A stretch of 64,000 bases of DNA from CAVVYV01 sp963752585. GTDB taxonomy: Bacteria; Actinomycetota; Thermoleophilia; Solirubrobacterales; 70-9. Shown piece after piece: positions 10,224-18,745 of the stretch (the stretch's first letter is position 1; each line of letters starts with the position of its first letter). The translations under genes were made by a program, and so were the position numbers. The stretch is taken from positions 496,001 through 560,000 of the forward strand of contig CAVVYV010000008.1 in assembly GCA_963752585.1 (NCBI GenBank), in the 5' to 3' direction. Under the pieces are notes generated by a model, which worked only from the letters and a program-made list of their open reading frames with translations, had not been told where the DNA came from and ran no database searches.

Positions 10224-12356
10224 CTAGGCGGCGATCGGGAGCCGGTCGAGACAGAGGTGGGCGAGCGCTCCGAGCGGAGCTGGGTCGCGAAGCCCGCAGT
10301 CATCGACGATCCCTCGCGCGGAGCTGACGTGGTCGCGGCAGTCATCGCCGGCTCGCTCAAGCCCGCCCGAGGCCTTCGCCCGGGCTAGACACTCCCTCGC
10401 TCCTCGTGCGTCCAGCTTGCCGCCGAGCTGACGCGCGAGCACCTCGTCTGCCTCGATCGCGTAGATCAGCGGCAAGGTCAGCCGTCCGCCGCGGAGATCG
10501 TCCCCGGGCGGCCGCCCGGCGACCTCGTCGCCGACTGTCAGATCACGGATGTCGCTCCCGATCCGCCAGGCGAGTCCGAGGTGTCTGCCCGCCTCCATCA
10601 GCCGGTTGGCGTCGGGGCGGTCATCTGCGAGCGATGAGGCCGAGGCGACCGCGAGGGCGGCCAGCTCGGCATCTCGCCAGCCCACCGTCGCCAGATACCG
10701 CTCCGGCGTGGGCTCGCCGTTCGGCGTCGCCTCCGCTGCCAGTCTCTCCACCGTGCCGCGGATGGCGGCGGCCGCGTCGCGGCCGGTTGTGGGCGCCGCC
10801 TGCGTTGCCGCCCCGACCGCCCGGGCAAGGACGTGCTGGCCGGTTAGCATCGCGAGAGCGTTGTTCGCCCGGCCCATCTCCGAACTGGTTCGATCGGCCA
10901 CCCGCGGGTAGCAGGCCCCGGCGAGTTTGATCAGCTCGCAAGACTCCGCAGCAGCGACCACCTCTTCGCTCACGAAGCCGCCGATGGCGTGCGCCGTCCC
11001 CACTGCCATCGCCGCCGCGAACGGACCGCCGTCGGCCCGGACCTCGCGGTGCATCACCTCGAGAGCGAACGGGAAGCTGATGCGGAGGGAGTCGAGAAGC
11101 CGTTCGTTTACGCGCTCGAGGTCCTCGGCCACCGAACCGCCGGCCTCCAACAGGCTGCGGTGGACGGCTGTCTCCTCGAAGGTCGGGGGGTCGGGTTCGA
11201 AGCTGGTCGCCCGCTGGACGCTGCGAATGTAGGGGAGGTGTCTGCGCTCCACCAGGCTCAACCCAGTGGGGGCAGCTGCGGCGAGGCGCGCCGGCAGGGT
11301 CAGGTCCTGCCCCAGGCGGGTGAAGCGCCGCCCGATCCGCTGGCCTTGTCTCGGAGTCCGACCGGTGCGGAGGAGCTCGTGAGCCTCCTCTGCCGCATAC
11401 CGACCCGAGTCGAGCGCGAATGAGATCCCCTCGCCGCTCAGGGGGTCGGCCGCTCGGGCGGCCTCACCGGCAAAGATCAGGTTGCCGAGCTCGCAGCGGT
11501 CGGGCGAGAACTGGGTCGCGATTGGGGCGCCGATCGGTTCGCTTGGCTCGGAGATCTCGCCCAGCCGCTTGCCCTCCCGCTCCTCCAGCTCGTCGATGAA
11601 TGAGTCGAGCACGCGGCGGATCCGGGCCTTCGGCCGGCCAGGGGGAGGCTCGTAGTAGGCGACCCCGATGTTGGCCCTTCGAGGGCCGATCGGAAAAACC
11701 CAGCCGTAACCCGCCAGTAGGCCGCCCTCGTAGAGGAGCGGGACGTAGACGTCGAAGACGGGGTCGAGCGGCTCACCGGTGGTTGCATAAAGGCGGAGCG
11801 CGAAGACGCGAGATCCCGGGCGCTCCCCTGGGAACCCGGAGGTTCGCCGCATCCGTGAGGTGGCGCCGTCTGCTGCGATCACGCAGCGGGCGCCGATCCA
11901 CCCTGCCTCTGCACCGGCCAGCGCCACTCCGGTCGCCGATCCATCGGAGAGGAGCGGTTGGTCGACACGACCGCGGAGGAAGCGAGCCCCGCCCGACGTT
12001 GCCATCTCGAACAGGGTGCTGTCGAGGGCGCGACGCGGCATCGTGCGCCCGTACGCCGGCGGTGTCGGCCACGGCCGATACCAGCCGTCCACATCGCGGT
12101 CGTGGCCGACGACCACCCGCACGTCCTCGATCGGCTGGCTCTGTTCGAGCATCTCCCCGAGTCCACGCTCCTCCAGAAAGGAGACAGCCGCATGGGTAAG
12201 CCCGTCTCCGCACGGCTTGTCGCGAGGGAAGCCGCTCTGATCCACCAGCAGGACCTCGTGCCCGAGCTCGGCGAGCGTCGCCGCTGCGACGCTTCCCGAG
12301 GGACCAGCGCCGACGACGACGACCTCCGCCTCCTCCACCAGGGCGGGCTCGCTCAT
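10224..12356 (-). CDS. Geranylgeranyl-reductase-type flavoprotein fused to a degenerate prenyl-synthase domain
   Basis: One intact 710-residue frame with two domains. Residues about 8-380 form an FAD-dependent oxidoreductase of the geranylgeranyl reductase family: dinucleotide fold VVVVGAGPSGSVAAATLA, FPRDKPCGDGL, VIAADGATSRMRR and FAGEAARAADPLSGEGI. Residues about 400-710 resemble all-alpha trans-prenyl synthases, with GRANNALAMLTGQHVLARAV and DLRGGRLTLPLIYAIE in the expected places. Neither Asp-rich metal motif survives: the first aligns with YPRVAD and the second reads GSDIRD. I infer a reductase coupled to a non-catalytic isoprenoid-binding or regulatory domain. ATG 12356 overlaps the stop of the upstream prenyl-synthase-like gene by 4 bp, which suggests the two products work together. 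Confidence 0.8.
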   Translation of the reverse strand: MSEPALVEEAEVVVVGAGPSGSVAAATLAELGHEVLLVDQSGFPRDKPCGDGLTHAAVSFLEERGLGEMLEQSQPIEDVRVVVGHDRDVDGWYRPWPTPPAYGRTMPRRALDSTLFEMATSGGARFLRGRVDQPLLSDGSATGVALAGAEAGWIGARCVIAADGATSRMRRTSGFPGERPGSRVFALRLYATTGEPLDPVFDVYVPLLYEGGLLAGYGWVFPIGPRRANIGVAYYEPPPGRPKARIRRVLDSFIDELEEREGKRLGEISEPSEPIGAPIATQFSPDRCELGNLIFAGEAARAADPLSGEGISFALDSGRYAAEEAHELLRTGRTPRQGQRIGRRFTRLGQDLTLPARLAAAAPTGLSLVERRHLPYIRSVQRATSFEPDPPTFEETAVHRSLLEAGGSVAEDLERVNERLLDSLRISFPFALEVMHREVRADGGPFAAAMAVGTAHAIGGFVSEEVVAAAESCELIKLAGACYPRVADRTSSEMGRANNALAMLTGQHVLARAVGAATQAAPTTGRDAAAAIRGTVERLAAEATPNGEPTPERYLATVGWRDAELAALAVASASSLADDRPDANRLMEAGRHLGLAWRIGSDIRDLTVGDEVAGRPPGDDLRGGRLTLPLIYAIEADEVLARQLGGKLDARGARECLARAKASGGLERAGDDCRDHVSSARGIVDDCGLRDPAPLGALAHLCLDRLPIAA

Positions 12357-13288
12357 CTCCCCAATGCCTCCTCGCAGTCCTTGGCCACACGCGCGGCGTG
12401 CTCCGAGAGACGCTCAGCCGGCTCGAGGCCATCGATTTCGGCAATCGCCTCATTTACCAGGCGGAAGCATTCCCGCGCCGCTCGACCAGGGCCATCGGTC
12501 ACCCTAATGCGTCCCACCAGGCCCGCGAGCGCCTCGGCTTGGACCGCGCCACCAAGGGAATTCCGAAGCTTGGGCTCGCTTTCCACCGCGAGGATCACCG
12601 GCAGCGTGTAGACGCCGTTCAGCAGGGAGGCACCAGGGACATTGCCGTTGCTGTCCGGATCGTTTGACAGCGCGGCCACGTCATCTCCGACCTTCGCGGC
12701 CCGCGCGAGCTTGGCGCCGCACTCGGCGAGCGAGCGCACCGCTCGTCCCTCGCTCTCGGCCGCCAGCCCTCCGAGCGCCGCAGCCAGGGAGCCGAGAGTT
12801 CCGCGGGTGCCGGCCGCAGCCTCGTGGTACTGCTCCGGGGTGCGGGCGGCGTCATAGAGGTCGTTCGCCTCGCGCATCCAGCCGTGCGCGATCTTGATGA
12901 GGGACGCTGAGCACCGCCTAAGCGCCTCGTCCCCGAGCCGAGCCACCCGCTCCGTCGCGCTCGCCCTGAGCCATGCCCCGGCGAGCGCCTCGGCCTGGTC
13001 GGCGGCTGTCGAGTTCCCATGGCTCTCACCGAGTCGGTGCACCCCTCCCTCGACCCGCTCCGCCGCCTCCAACATGACGATTGCCAGGGTCGCATCGTCG
13101 GCCTGGGTCGATCCGTTCGGCGCTATCTCGGTGACAAGAATTGGTGGGAGCGCCCTCTCGACCCCTTGGAAGGCGCGGCGGATCGCTGCCCCGAAAACGT
13201 CCTCGGGAAGCCCTGCGACAACCTGCTCGGTTGCCTCGCCCAGGACGGGCTCGGGCACGCGGAATCGACCCGGAGGACCCACGACCAC
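12353..13288 (-). CDS. Degenerate polyprenyl-synthase-like protein
   Basis: Intact, 311 residues, GTG start at 13288 (a second GTG lies two codons in). The C-terminal half follows the trans-prenyltransferase layout: NDLYDAARTPEQYHEAA, a small-residue helix, CGAKLARAAKVGDDVAAL, then GASLLNGVYTLPVILAVE. The second Asp-rich motif keeps only two of three acidic positions (GDDVAAL). The first DDxxD cannot be found; its expected position reads GGVHRLGE. Catalysis as a classical prenyl synthase is therefore unlikely. It may be a partner subunit of the fused protein encoded next, with which it overlaps by 4 bp. A ComQ-like or terpene-cyclase-like role is an alternative that cannot be excluded. Confidence 0.65.
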   Translation of the reverse strand: MVVGPPGRFRVPEPVLGEATEQVVAGLPEDVFGAAIRRAFQGVERALPPILVTEIAPNGSTQADDATLAIVMLEAAERVEGGVHRLGESHGNSTAADQAEALAGAWLRASATERVARLGDEALRRCSASLIKIAHGWMREANDLYDAARTPEQYHEAAAGTRGTLGSLAAALGGLAAESEGRAVRSLAECGAKLARAAKVGDDVAALSNDPDSNGNVPGASLLNGVYTLPVILAVESEPKLRNSLGGAVQAEALAGLVGRIRVTDGPGRAARECFRLVNEAIAEIDGLEPAERLSEHAARVAKDCEEALGR

Positions 13289-13362
13289 TGACGATAGAGC
13301 GCAGACCGGCAGCCCATGATGGAATCGTCCCGTGAGGCCCCGGCGACACGGGCAGTGCTGAG

Positions 13363-13965
13363 TTGGCCGGCTGGGCGCTGGGCCTGATGGTCCTCTACCT
13401 GGCGCTTGCCTTCGGGGTCAGGGTGGCGGTCGCGCTGCGGACCACCGGATCCACCGGGATCTCGAGCCTCGGCGGGGCGCCGAGGGTCGAGCTGATCGGC
13501 GGCGGGCTTTTCTTCACCGGCGTGGCGCTCGGCGGGGCCAACCCCGCGCTCGCCCTCTTCGACGCGATCCCCGTCTGGGACGAGCTCGACACGACCGTGG
13601 CCCACGTCGCGGGTCTTCTCCTCTGCGGGATCGGGATCGCCGGCACCTTCCTCGCCCAGATGGCGATGGGAGCGTCGTGGCGGATCGGCGTCGACGAGAG
13701 CGAGCGCACCGAGCTGGTCACCGGCGGCGTCTTCGCCCTCTGCCGCAACCCGATCTACACCTTCATGCTGGTCGCCTGGGTCGGCTTCGCCCTGCTCGTC
13801 CCCACCTGGGTCGCCCTCGCGGCCGGCGTCCTGCTGGTCACCGGAATCGAGCTCCAGGTCCGCCTGGTCGAGGAGCCCCACCTGCTCCGGGCCCACGGCG
13901 AGCCCTACCGCGCCTGGGCCTCGCGGGTCGGCCGCTTCCTCCCCGGCCTCGGCCGCCTCAGCTAG
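13363..13965 (+). CDS. Isoprenylcysteine carboxyl methyltransferase (ICMT)-family membrane protein
   Basis: 200 residues with about five hydrophobic helices. The conserved C-terminal ICMT block is present: GGVFALCRNPIYTFML, then EEPHLLRAHGEPYRAWASRVGRFLP. This contains the RNP and E..LL..hG..Y..Y-type cofactor elements of the family, which uses S-adenosylmethionine at the membrane. The start is uncertain. TTG 13363 is the only start in frame, while an upstream ATG at 13319 opens a neighbouring frame that one or more indels could join. It is transcribed divergently from the prenyl-synthase-like pair, with about 75 bp between, so isoprenoid-related methylation is an attractive but unproven role. 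Its stop shares CTAG with mscS. Confidence 0.75.
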   Translation: MAGWALGLMVLYLALAFGVRVAVALRTTGSTGISSLGGAPRVELIGGGLFFTGVALGGANPALALFDAIPVWDELDTTVAHVAGLLLCGIGIAGTFLAQMAMGASWRIGVDESERTELVTGGVFALCRNPIYTFMLVAWVGFALLVPTWVALAAGVLLVTGIELQVRLVEEPHLLRAHGEPYRAWASRVGRFLPGLGRLS

Positions 13966-14945
13966 TCGCGCGGCTCGCCGTCGCTCGGCTCGGCGCCATC
14001 GGTCCCCTGCACCCCGGCGAGGACCTCCTCGGCGAGCTTGGCGCCGTCGCTGGGATCGAGCGGGGTGCTGACGATTCGCACGACCACGTCGTCGCGGTCG
14101 AGCTCCTCGACGGTGATGTGGGGGGGATAGCGGAGGGGCACCGAGATTCTCTTCTCGAGCATCTCCTGCACCTCGCGGGGGCTGGTCCCGGCGCCGAAGC
14201 GAGCACGCAGCTCGACCCGCTCGGGCTCGCGGAGAGGGGTCACGGCGCACTGAAGGAGGATGCCGTTGGGGACGAGGATCCGGTCGGCGCCATTGACCAG
14301 GGTGGTGTAGAAGAGCCCGAACTGGCCGACCACTCCGTCGGTCTGGCCTGCCAGCACGCCCCCCTGCAGCCTGATCCGTTCCCCCACCCGGAACGGACGG
14401 CTGCTGAGCAGGACGATTCCCGCCAGCAGGTTGCCGAGCACCTGCTGGGCCGCGAGCCCGACGATCACCGCGGTGAACGCGCCGCCCACCGCCAGAGTGC
14501 CCGGCTTCAGCCCCGCGATCCGGAGCGCAACCACGATCACCGCCCCGATCGTCAGCAGGCGGACGAGAAAGCCGATCGTGCCGGCCGTGCCGGGCTCGAG
14601 TCGCCGGTACAGCGCCGGGCCCATCCCGCGTCCCAGCGAGCGGGCGAGCGCCCAGCCGAGAATCACCAGGAGGACCACGGTGGCGATCCGTGCCTCGAGT
14701 CCGTAGCCGGGGAAGAGCTCCTTTCGCTGCGAGAACAGGAAGAGCACCGCGGCGATCAGGAGCAGCGCGATCACGGCCTCGCCCCGGCCTCGGCGGGCGG
14801 CGGCCCGGTCGATTTCCGAGCCGAGTCCGACCTCGCGCCAGACCTCGGTGCGGGACTCGAACGCCGTCTTCGTTCGGGGCAGCCAGCGGCGGGGCATCGT
14901 CTCGATTTTCCCACTCGGACCCGCCTGGAGCGTGCGAGGGCTCAT
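13962..14945 (-). CDS. mscS: MscS-type mechanosensitive channel
   Basis: Intact 327 residues from ATG 14945. Three hydrophobic helices (about residues 55-155) precede the pore helix, where the Gly/Ala-packed AVGGAFTAVIVGLAAQQVLGNLLAG is seen as two adjacent pieces. The beta domain then begins with RPFRVGERIRLQGG, the signature of the MscS middle domain, followed by LVPNGIL. It forms an osmotic release channel in the cytoplasmic membrane. The C-terminal 20 residues are acidic and low in complexity. It converges on the ICMT-like gene with overlapping stops in CTAG 13962-13965. Confidence 0.93.
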   Translation of the reverse strand: MSPRTLQAGPSGKIETMPRRWLPRTKTAFESRTEVWREVGLGSEIDRAAARRGRGEAVIALLLIAAVLFLFSQRKELFPGYGLEARIATVVLLVILGWALARSLGRGMGPALYRRLEPGTAGTIGFLVRLLTIGAVIVVALRIAGLKPGTLAVGGAFTAVIVGLAAQQVLGNLLAGIVLLSSRPFRVGERIRLQGGVLAGQTDGVVGQFGLFYTTLVNGADRILVPNGILLQCAVTPLREPERVELRARFGAGTSPREVQEMLEKRISVPLRYPPHITVEELDRDDVVVRIVSTPLDPSDGAKLAEEVLAGVQGTDGAEPSDGEPRD

Positions 14946-14992
14946 GGTTGCGCGAGCTTTCGCGCAACGTACGCCGGGCCCGGGCGCTAGAT

Positions 14993-15006
14993 TGACTGGT
15001 CAGTCA
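14993..15006. promoter_or_regulatory. TetR-type operator palindrome TGACTG-GT-CAGTCA
   Basis: Perfect 14-bp inverted repeat with 6-bp arms, in the 109-bp gap between mscS and the nitrilase gene, 49 bp before the nitrilase ATG. The TGAC...GTCA arms are typical of TetR-family operators, and a TetR gene lies in the operon below (15923-16543). Autoregulation is the simplest inference. A closely related palindrome lies upstream of the aldehyde dehydrogenase at 36835-36848. Confidence 0.55.
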
Positions 15007-15054
15007 GCCGAACTTCGGCCGCGGGCCGCCCAGGCTGGATCGCGAGGAGAACTG

Positions 15055-15923
15055 ATGCGCGCCGCCGCTGTACAGCTCAACTCAACCGGGGACTACGAGC
15101 GCAACCTCGAGGTCGCCGAGCGGCTCGTCCGGGAGGCGGCCGGCGACGGGCGCCGAGCTGGTGGTGCTGCCCGAGAAGTGGACGGTCCTCGGCGACGCCG
15201 AGGCGCTGCGCGCCGCCGCCCAGCCGCTCGACGGCCCCGCTCTTACCGCCGCCGCCGGCTGGGCCCGCGAGCTCGGCATCCACCTGGTCGCCGGCAGCAT
15301 CGCCGAGCGGGTCGAGGGCCGGGAGAAGCTCTCCAACACCTCGGTCCTGCTCGGGCCCGATGGCGAGCGGCGCGCCGTCTACCGGAAGATCCACATGTTC
15401 GACGTGGACGTCGACGGGGTCGCCTACCGGGAGTCGGCCACCGAGGAGCCGGGCGATGAGATCGTCGTCGCCGACGCCGGCGGGGTCCCGCTCGGGCTGA
15501 CCGTCTGCTACGACCTCCGCTTCCCCGAGCTCTACCGGATCCTCGCCCTCCGCGAGGCGCGCGTGATCACCGTGCCCTCCGCCTTCACCGAGCGCACCGG
15601 CCGCGACCACTGGGAGCTGCTGCTGCGGGCCCGCGCGGTCGAGAACCAGGTCTTCATCGTCGCCGCGGATCAAATCGGCGAGGCGCCGCCGCACTACCGC
15701 AGCTTCGGCCGCTCGCTGATCGTCGATCCCTGGGGGGTCGTCCTCGCAGAGGCTCCCGACCGCGAGTGCTTCGTCAGCGCCGAGCTCGACTTCTCGGCCC
15801 AGGACCGGATCCGCCAGAGCCTGCCCTCGCTCCGGAACCGGCGCGAGGGCGCCTACCGCTGGCCCCGGGCCTCGGAGGCCGCCGCCCGGCCCGTCGAGCC
15901 CGCGATCGCGAGGAGCGAGCTGA
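15055..15923 (+). CDS. Carbon-nitrogen hydrolase (nitrilase/omega-amidase superfamily), frame breaks
   Basis: About 288 residues after correction. The catalytic triad is visible: Glu in ELVVLPEKW, Lys in YRKIHMFD, Cys in TVCYDLRFPELYR. This set, with RFPELYR, is typical of the Nit/omega-amidase branch, which hydrolyses amides of dicarboxylates or small metabolites. ATG 15055 follows GAGGAGAA. One break is near 15149 (GGGC where GGC fits). As written, the frame then runs straight into TetR. However, a TGA at 15921-15923 overlaps the TetR ATG in the next frame, the usual arrangement of a coupled gene pair. Dropping one C near 15902 restores that stop, so I call two genes. Confidence 0.8.
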
Positions 15924-16543
15924 TGGGGAACGGCCAGGCCGACAAGCGGCGGGCGATCCTCGATGCCGCGATCAGGGTGTTCGCCCGGCAGGGCTTCCAC
16001 CGCGCCAGGGTCTCGGACGTCGCCAGCGAGGCCGGGGTCGCCTACGGCCTCGTCTACCACTACTTCGACTCCAAGGAGCAGATGCTGAACGAGCTCTTCA
16101 CCGAGCGCTGGTCGCTGCTCCTCGACGCCAGCGAGAAGGTCCAGCGGGAGGAAGGCTCGGTCCGGGAGAAGCTCGGCGGGGTCGCCGGCTTCATCATCGA
16201 GTCCTATCGCCACGAGCCCGAGCTGATGAAGGTGATCATCGTCGAGGTCACCCGGGCGGCAAACTCCTTCGGCCGCACCCACCTCGCCGAGATCAGGCAG
16301 GCGTACGAGCTGATCGAGCGGATCGTCGCCGACGCCCAGGCTGCCGGGGAGTTCCGCAAGGACGTCAGCCCCGCCTTCGCCTCGATGCTCTTCTACGGGG
16401 CGATCGAGCAGCTCCTCACCGGCTGGATCTTCGAGGTGGTCCCGGGCGCGGACGAGGACTTCGAGCACGCCAAGGAGCTGGTGGTGGAGACGATCTGCGG
16501 CGGGCTCGAGCCCCGTCCGGCGGCCGAGCGGATCGCCGGCTGA
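15923..16543 (+). CDS. TetR/AcrR-family transcriptional regulator
   Basis: 206 residues. N-terminal helix-turn-helix: RRAILDAAIRVFARQGF, then VSDVASEAGVAYGLVYHYF, with the classic YHYFDSKEQML that ends TetR DNA-binding domains. The C-terminal ligand domain (helices with YRHEPELMKVIIVEV and MLFYGAIEQLLTGW) resembles fatty-acid-type TetR regulators such as FadR of bacilli. It is in frame with the nitrilase as sequenced; a true fusion is possible but I favour separate genes. The likely target is the palindrome at 14993-15006. Its stop overlaps the next ATG (TGATG). Confidence 0.88.
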   Translation: MGNGQADKRRAILDAAIRVFARQGFHRARVSDVASEAGVAYGLVYHYFDSKEQMLNELFTERWSLLLDASEKVQREEGSVREKLGGVAGFIIESYRHEPELMKVIIVEVTRAANSFGRTHLAEIRQAYELIERIVADAQAAGEFRKDVSPAFASMLFYGAIEQLLTGWIFEVVPGADEDFEHAKELVVETICGGLEPRPAAERIAG

Positions 16544-17826
16544 TGTGGGAGGGGCTGGCACGGACGCGCCGCCAGGACCAGGTCCTGCACGGCGCCGCCA
16601 AGCTGGCAAACGTCTTCGTCGGGATCGTCCTGCTGCCTCTCTGGCTGCTGGGGCAGCTGGTGGGCGGCCGGGTGCGTGACTTCATGATCCGCCTGGAGCG
16701 CCGCTCGCACCGGAAGCTGCCGGTGCCACCTGAGCGCGAGCGCTCGATGCGGGCGCTGATGGCGGACCTGGAGGGGCTGCCGCAGAACCTGGAACGCCAT
16801 CCGTTTGCCGAGCTTCGCTTCGGCTTCGCCGACATCTCCAACTTCGTCGTCGCCCAGCAGCGCGAGGGCGCGGTGCTCGGCTACCGCTACCCGGCTCAGT
16901 TCGACGACCACGTCTTCGAGGGGGCGGACGGGGAGCGAATCGCCGCCTCAATCGCCCTTCAGGAGGCGGCTCGTCCAGCGGTGATCGTGGTCCACGGGCT
17001 ATTCACCTCGAGCCGCTTCGACTACGTCCGCCACATCGCGGTGCAGGCGTACTACGAGTGGGGCTTCAATGTCGCGGCGCTCGATCTGCGCAGCTTCGGG
17101 ATGACCGAGCTGACCAGCCCGGCGCCCTCGACCGCCGGGTGGAAGGAGGGGCAAGACATCGCCGCGCTCGGTGCCTACCTGAAGCAGCTCGGAGCGACCA
17201 GCGTCGGCGCCCTGGGGATCTCGCTGGGCGGGAGCTCGGTCCTGAACGCCTGCCATCTCGACGATGCGGCAGAGCTCGCTCGACGGCGGCATCCTCGCGG
17301 TCTCGCCGCCGGCCCTTCCAAAGCAGGCGTGGGAGCGGCTTTCCGAGCCGGTGCCGCGAACGCATCCGCGCTACCCGATCCACCGCGCCTTCAAGGCGGC
17401 GCTGACGTCGCGGATTCGCTCGGGGCGCTGGCCCCCCGACGCCGAGGACATGCTGAAGGTGCTGGAGAAGGTCTCCGCCCCTTACTACGGCGTCAGCGCC
17501 GATCAGATCTGGCGAAACGCGACCGGCCGCGATCACGTCGCCGGACATCGAAGGTGCCCTTGCTGATTCTCCACCCCGAGGACGACCACATCGTCAAGGT
17601 GGACCAAGCGGGGATCCTCGCGGACGCCGCCGCCGGCAACGACTTGGTCCGGGTCTGGATCCTGCCGCACGGACAGCACGGATTGCTCGAGACCGCCGAT
17701 CGCCGCTGGACCCAGACGGTCTATCGCTCCTTCTTCGAGCGCTGGGGGCACTACGCCGAGCGCGAGGCCGACCGGCCCGCTGGCGAGCCCACGGAGTTGG
17801 TTTACTCCGCTGCGCAGACCAAGTAG
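16543..17826 (+). CDS. Alpha/beta hydrolase, YheT-like, with N-terminal membrane segment (three frame breaks)
   Basis: About 427 residues after correction. A hydrophobic N-terminal helix (LANVFVGIVLLPLWLLGQLV) suggests membrane attachment. The hydrolase fold follows: oxyanion motif VIVVHGLFTSS, nucleophile elbow GISLGGSS, acid segment LLILHPEDDH and catalytic His in LPHGQHGLLE. Breaks lie near 17267, 17525 and 17541, each consistent with one inserted base; the total length remains a multiple of three. The TGATG overlap couples it to TetR. It is possibly an esterase or lipase controlled by that TetR. Confidence 0.82.
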   Translation: MWEGLARTRRQDQVLHGAAKLANVFVGIVLLPLWLLGQLVGGRVRDFMIRLERRSHRKLPVPPERERSMRALMADLEGLPQNLERHPFAELRFGFADISNFVVAQQREGAVLGYRYPAQFDDHVFEGADGERIAASIALQEAARPAVIVVHGLFTSSRFDYVRHIAVQAYYEWGFNVAALDLRSFGMTELTSPAPSTAGWKEGQDIAALGAYLKQLGATSVGALGISLGGSSVLNACHLDDAAELARRRHPRGLAAGPSKAGVGAAFRAGAANASALPDPPRLQGGADVADSLGALAPRRRGHAEGAGEGLRPLLRRQRRSDLAKRDRPRSRRRTSKVPLLILHPEDDHIVKVDQAGILADAAAGNDLVRVWILPHGQHGLLETADRRWTQTVYRSFFERWGHYAEREADRPAGEPTELVYSAAQTK

Positions 17827-17843
17827 CGCGACAAGGAGCGGAA

Positions 17844-17978
17844 GTGGACACCTACATCCTGCGCAGACTGATCTGGGCGGCCCTCCTGGCGGCGACCGGG
17901 GCGCTGGCGACGGTGGCGGCGCATCGCCTCTCCGAGGTGATCTACCGGAGCGTCTTCAAGGAGGAACCGCCCGAGTGA
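17844..17978 (+). CDS. Small single-pass membrane protein (44 aa)
   Basis: GTG start at 17844 preceded by AAGGAGCGG. The protein begins MDTYILRRLIWAALLAATG, has one transmembrane helix (about residues 9-26) and ends EEPPE. Its stop overlaps the GTG of the DUF1469 gene (GTGA), so it is translationally coupled. No family recognised. Context with DUF1469 and DUF3618 suggests a component of the cell envelope. Confidence 0.65.
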   Translation: MDTYILRRLIWAALLAATGALATVAAHRLSEVIYRSVFKEEPPE

Positions 17979-18467
17979 GCGACGGCGAAACGGCAGCTCC
18001 TCAGCCGGCCCGAGGACCCCGACGCAGCCCCCGCCGGTGGAGCGACCAGACCAATGGCAGCTCCTCGCCGGAGGAGATGACGGTCGGCGAGCTCGTCTTC
18101 GAGATCTCCGACCGCGCCACCGTCCTCGTCCGCGAGGAGATCGAGCTCGCCAAGACCGAGGTCACCGAGAAGCTCAACCGCCTGCTTGCAAGGCTCGGTC
18201 ACCGCGATCGCGGCGGGCGTCTTCGTCCTCCTCGCCCTGGCGATGATCATGCATGGGATCGCCTGGCTGCTCAACGACCTCTTCTTCGAGAACAACATCT
18301 GGGCCGGTTTCCTGATCGAGGCGGCCTTCTTCCTCCTGATCGCGGCCGGGGCCGGGCTCTACGCCTGGCGCGCCTTCAAGCGAGGCGCCCCGCCGACGCC
18401 GGACATGGCGATCGAGGAGGCGAAGGAGATCAAAGCGGCATTCGACGGAGAGGAGAGCTCCCGATGA
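17975..18467 (+). CDS. DUF1469 (holin-X-like) membrane protein, one frame break
   Basis: About 163 residues after correction. A charged, disordered N-terminus (to residue 34) leads into the conserved helix MTVGELVFEISDRATVLVRE and EEIELAKTEVTEKL. Two transmembrane hairpins follow (IAAGVFVLLALAMIMHG; FLIEAAFFLLIAAGAGLYA). This is the actinobacterial phage-holin-like family, common in non-phage contexts, with no established function. The break is at 18185, CTTG where CTG fits. ATGA overlap with the DUF3618 gene. Confidence 0.82.
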
Positions 18468-18745
18468 GCGCACAGCCCGGCCAGGCACGGACCACCCCGA
18501 TTCACAGCGACGGGCAGTGGACGATGCCCCCGCCCGGGAGCCGCTCGGCGGAGCAGATCCGCCGCGACATCGTCACCCAGCGCCAGCAGCTCTCCCGCTC
18601 GGTCGACGTCCTCCGGACGCGCTGGGGGGAGATCACAAACCTGCGCCGGCAGGTCAGCGAGCATCGCACCGAGATCCTGGTGGGCGCGGCCGCGGTCGGT
18701 TTCCTGATCGGCGGCGCGATCGCGCTCGGCCGGCGTCGCCGCTAG
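18464..18745 (+). CDS. DUF3618 membrane-anchored protein
   Basis: 93 residues. The amphipathic segment SAEQIRRDIVTQRQQLSRSV with the following TRWGEI is the DUF3618 signature. A C-terminal helix (ILVGAAAVGFLIGGAIALG) ends in five basic residues. It resembles the YqjD/ElaB style of membrane-tethered proteins and usually accompanies DUF1469. It overlaps the DUF1469 stop by 4 bp and shares CTAG with the convergent arsC stop. Confidence 0.85.
   Translation: MSAQPGQARTTPIHSDGQWTMPPPGSRSAEQIRRDIVTQRQQLSRSVDVLRTRWGEITNLRRQVSEHRTEILVGAAAVGFLIGGAIALGRRRR

Noticed and set aside
13123..14967. Long minus-strand open frame of 614 codons
   Set aside because: It runs antisense to the ICMT-like gene and over mscS in another frame; its translation is Arg/Pro/Gly-rich with no motif, as expected for a GC-rich shadow frame.
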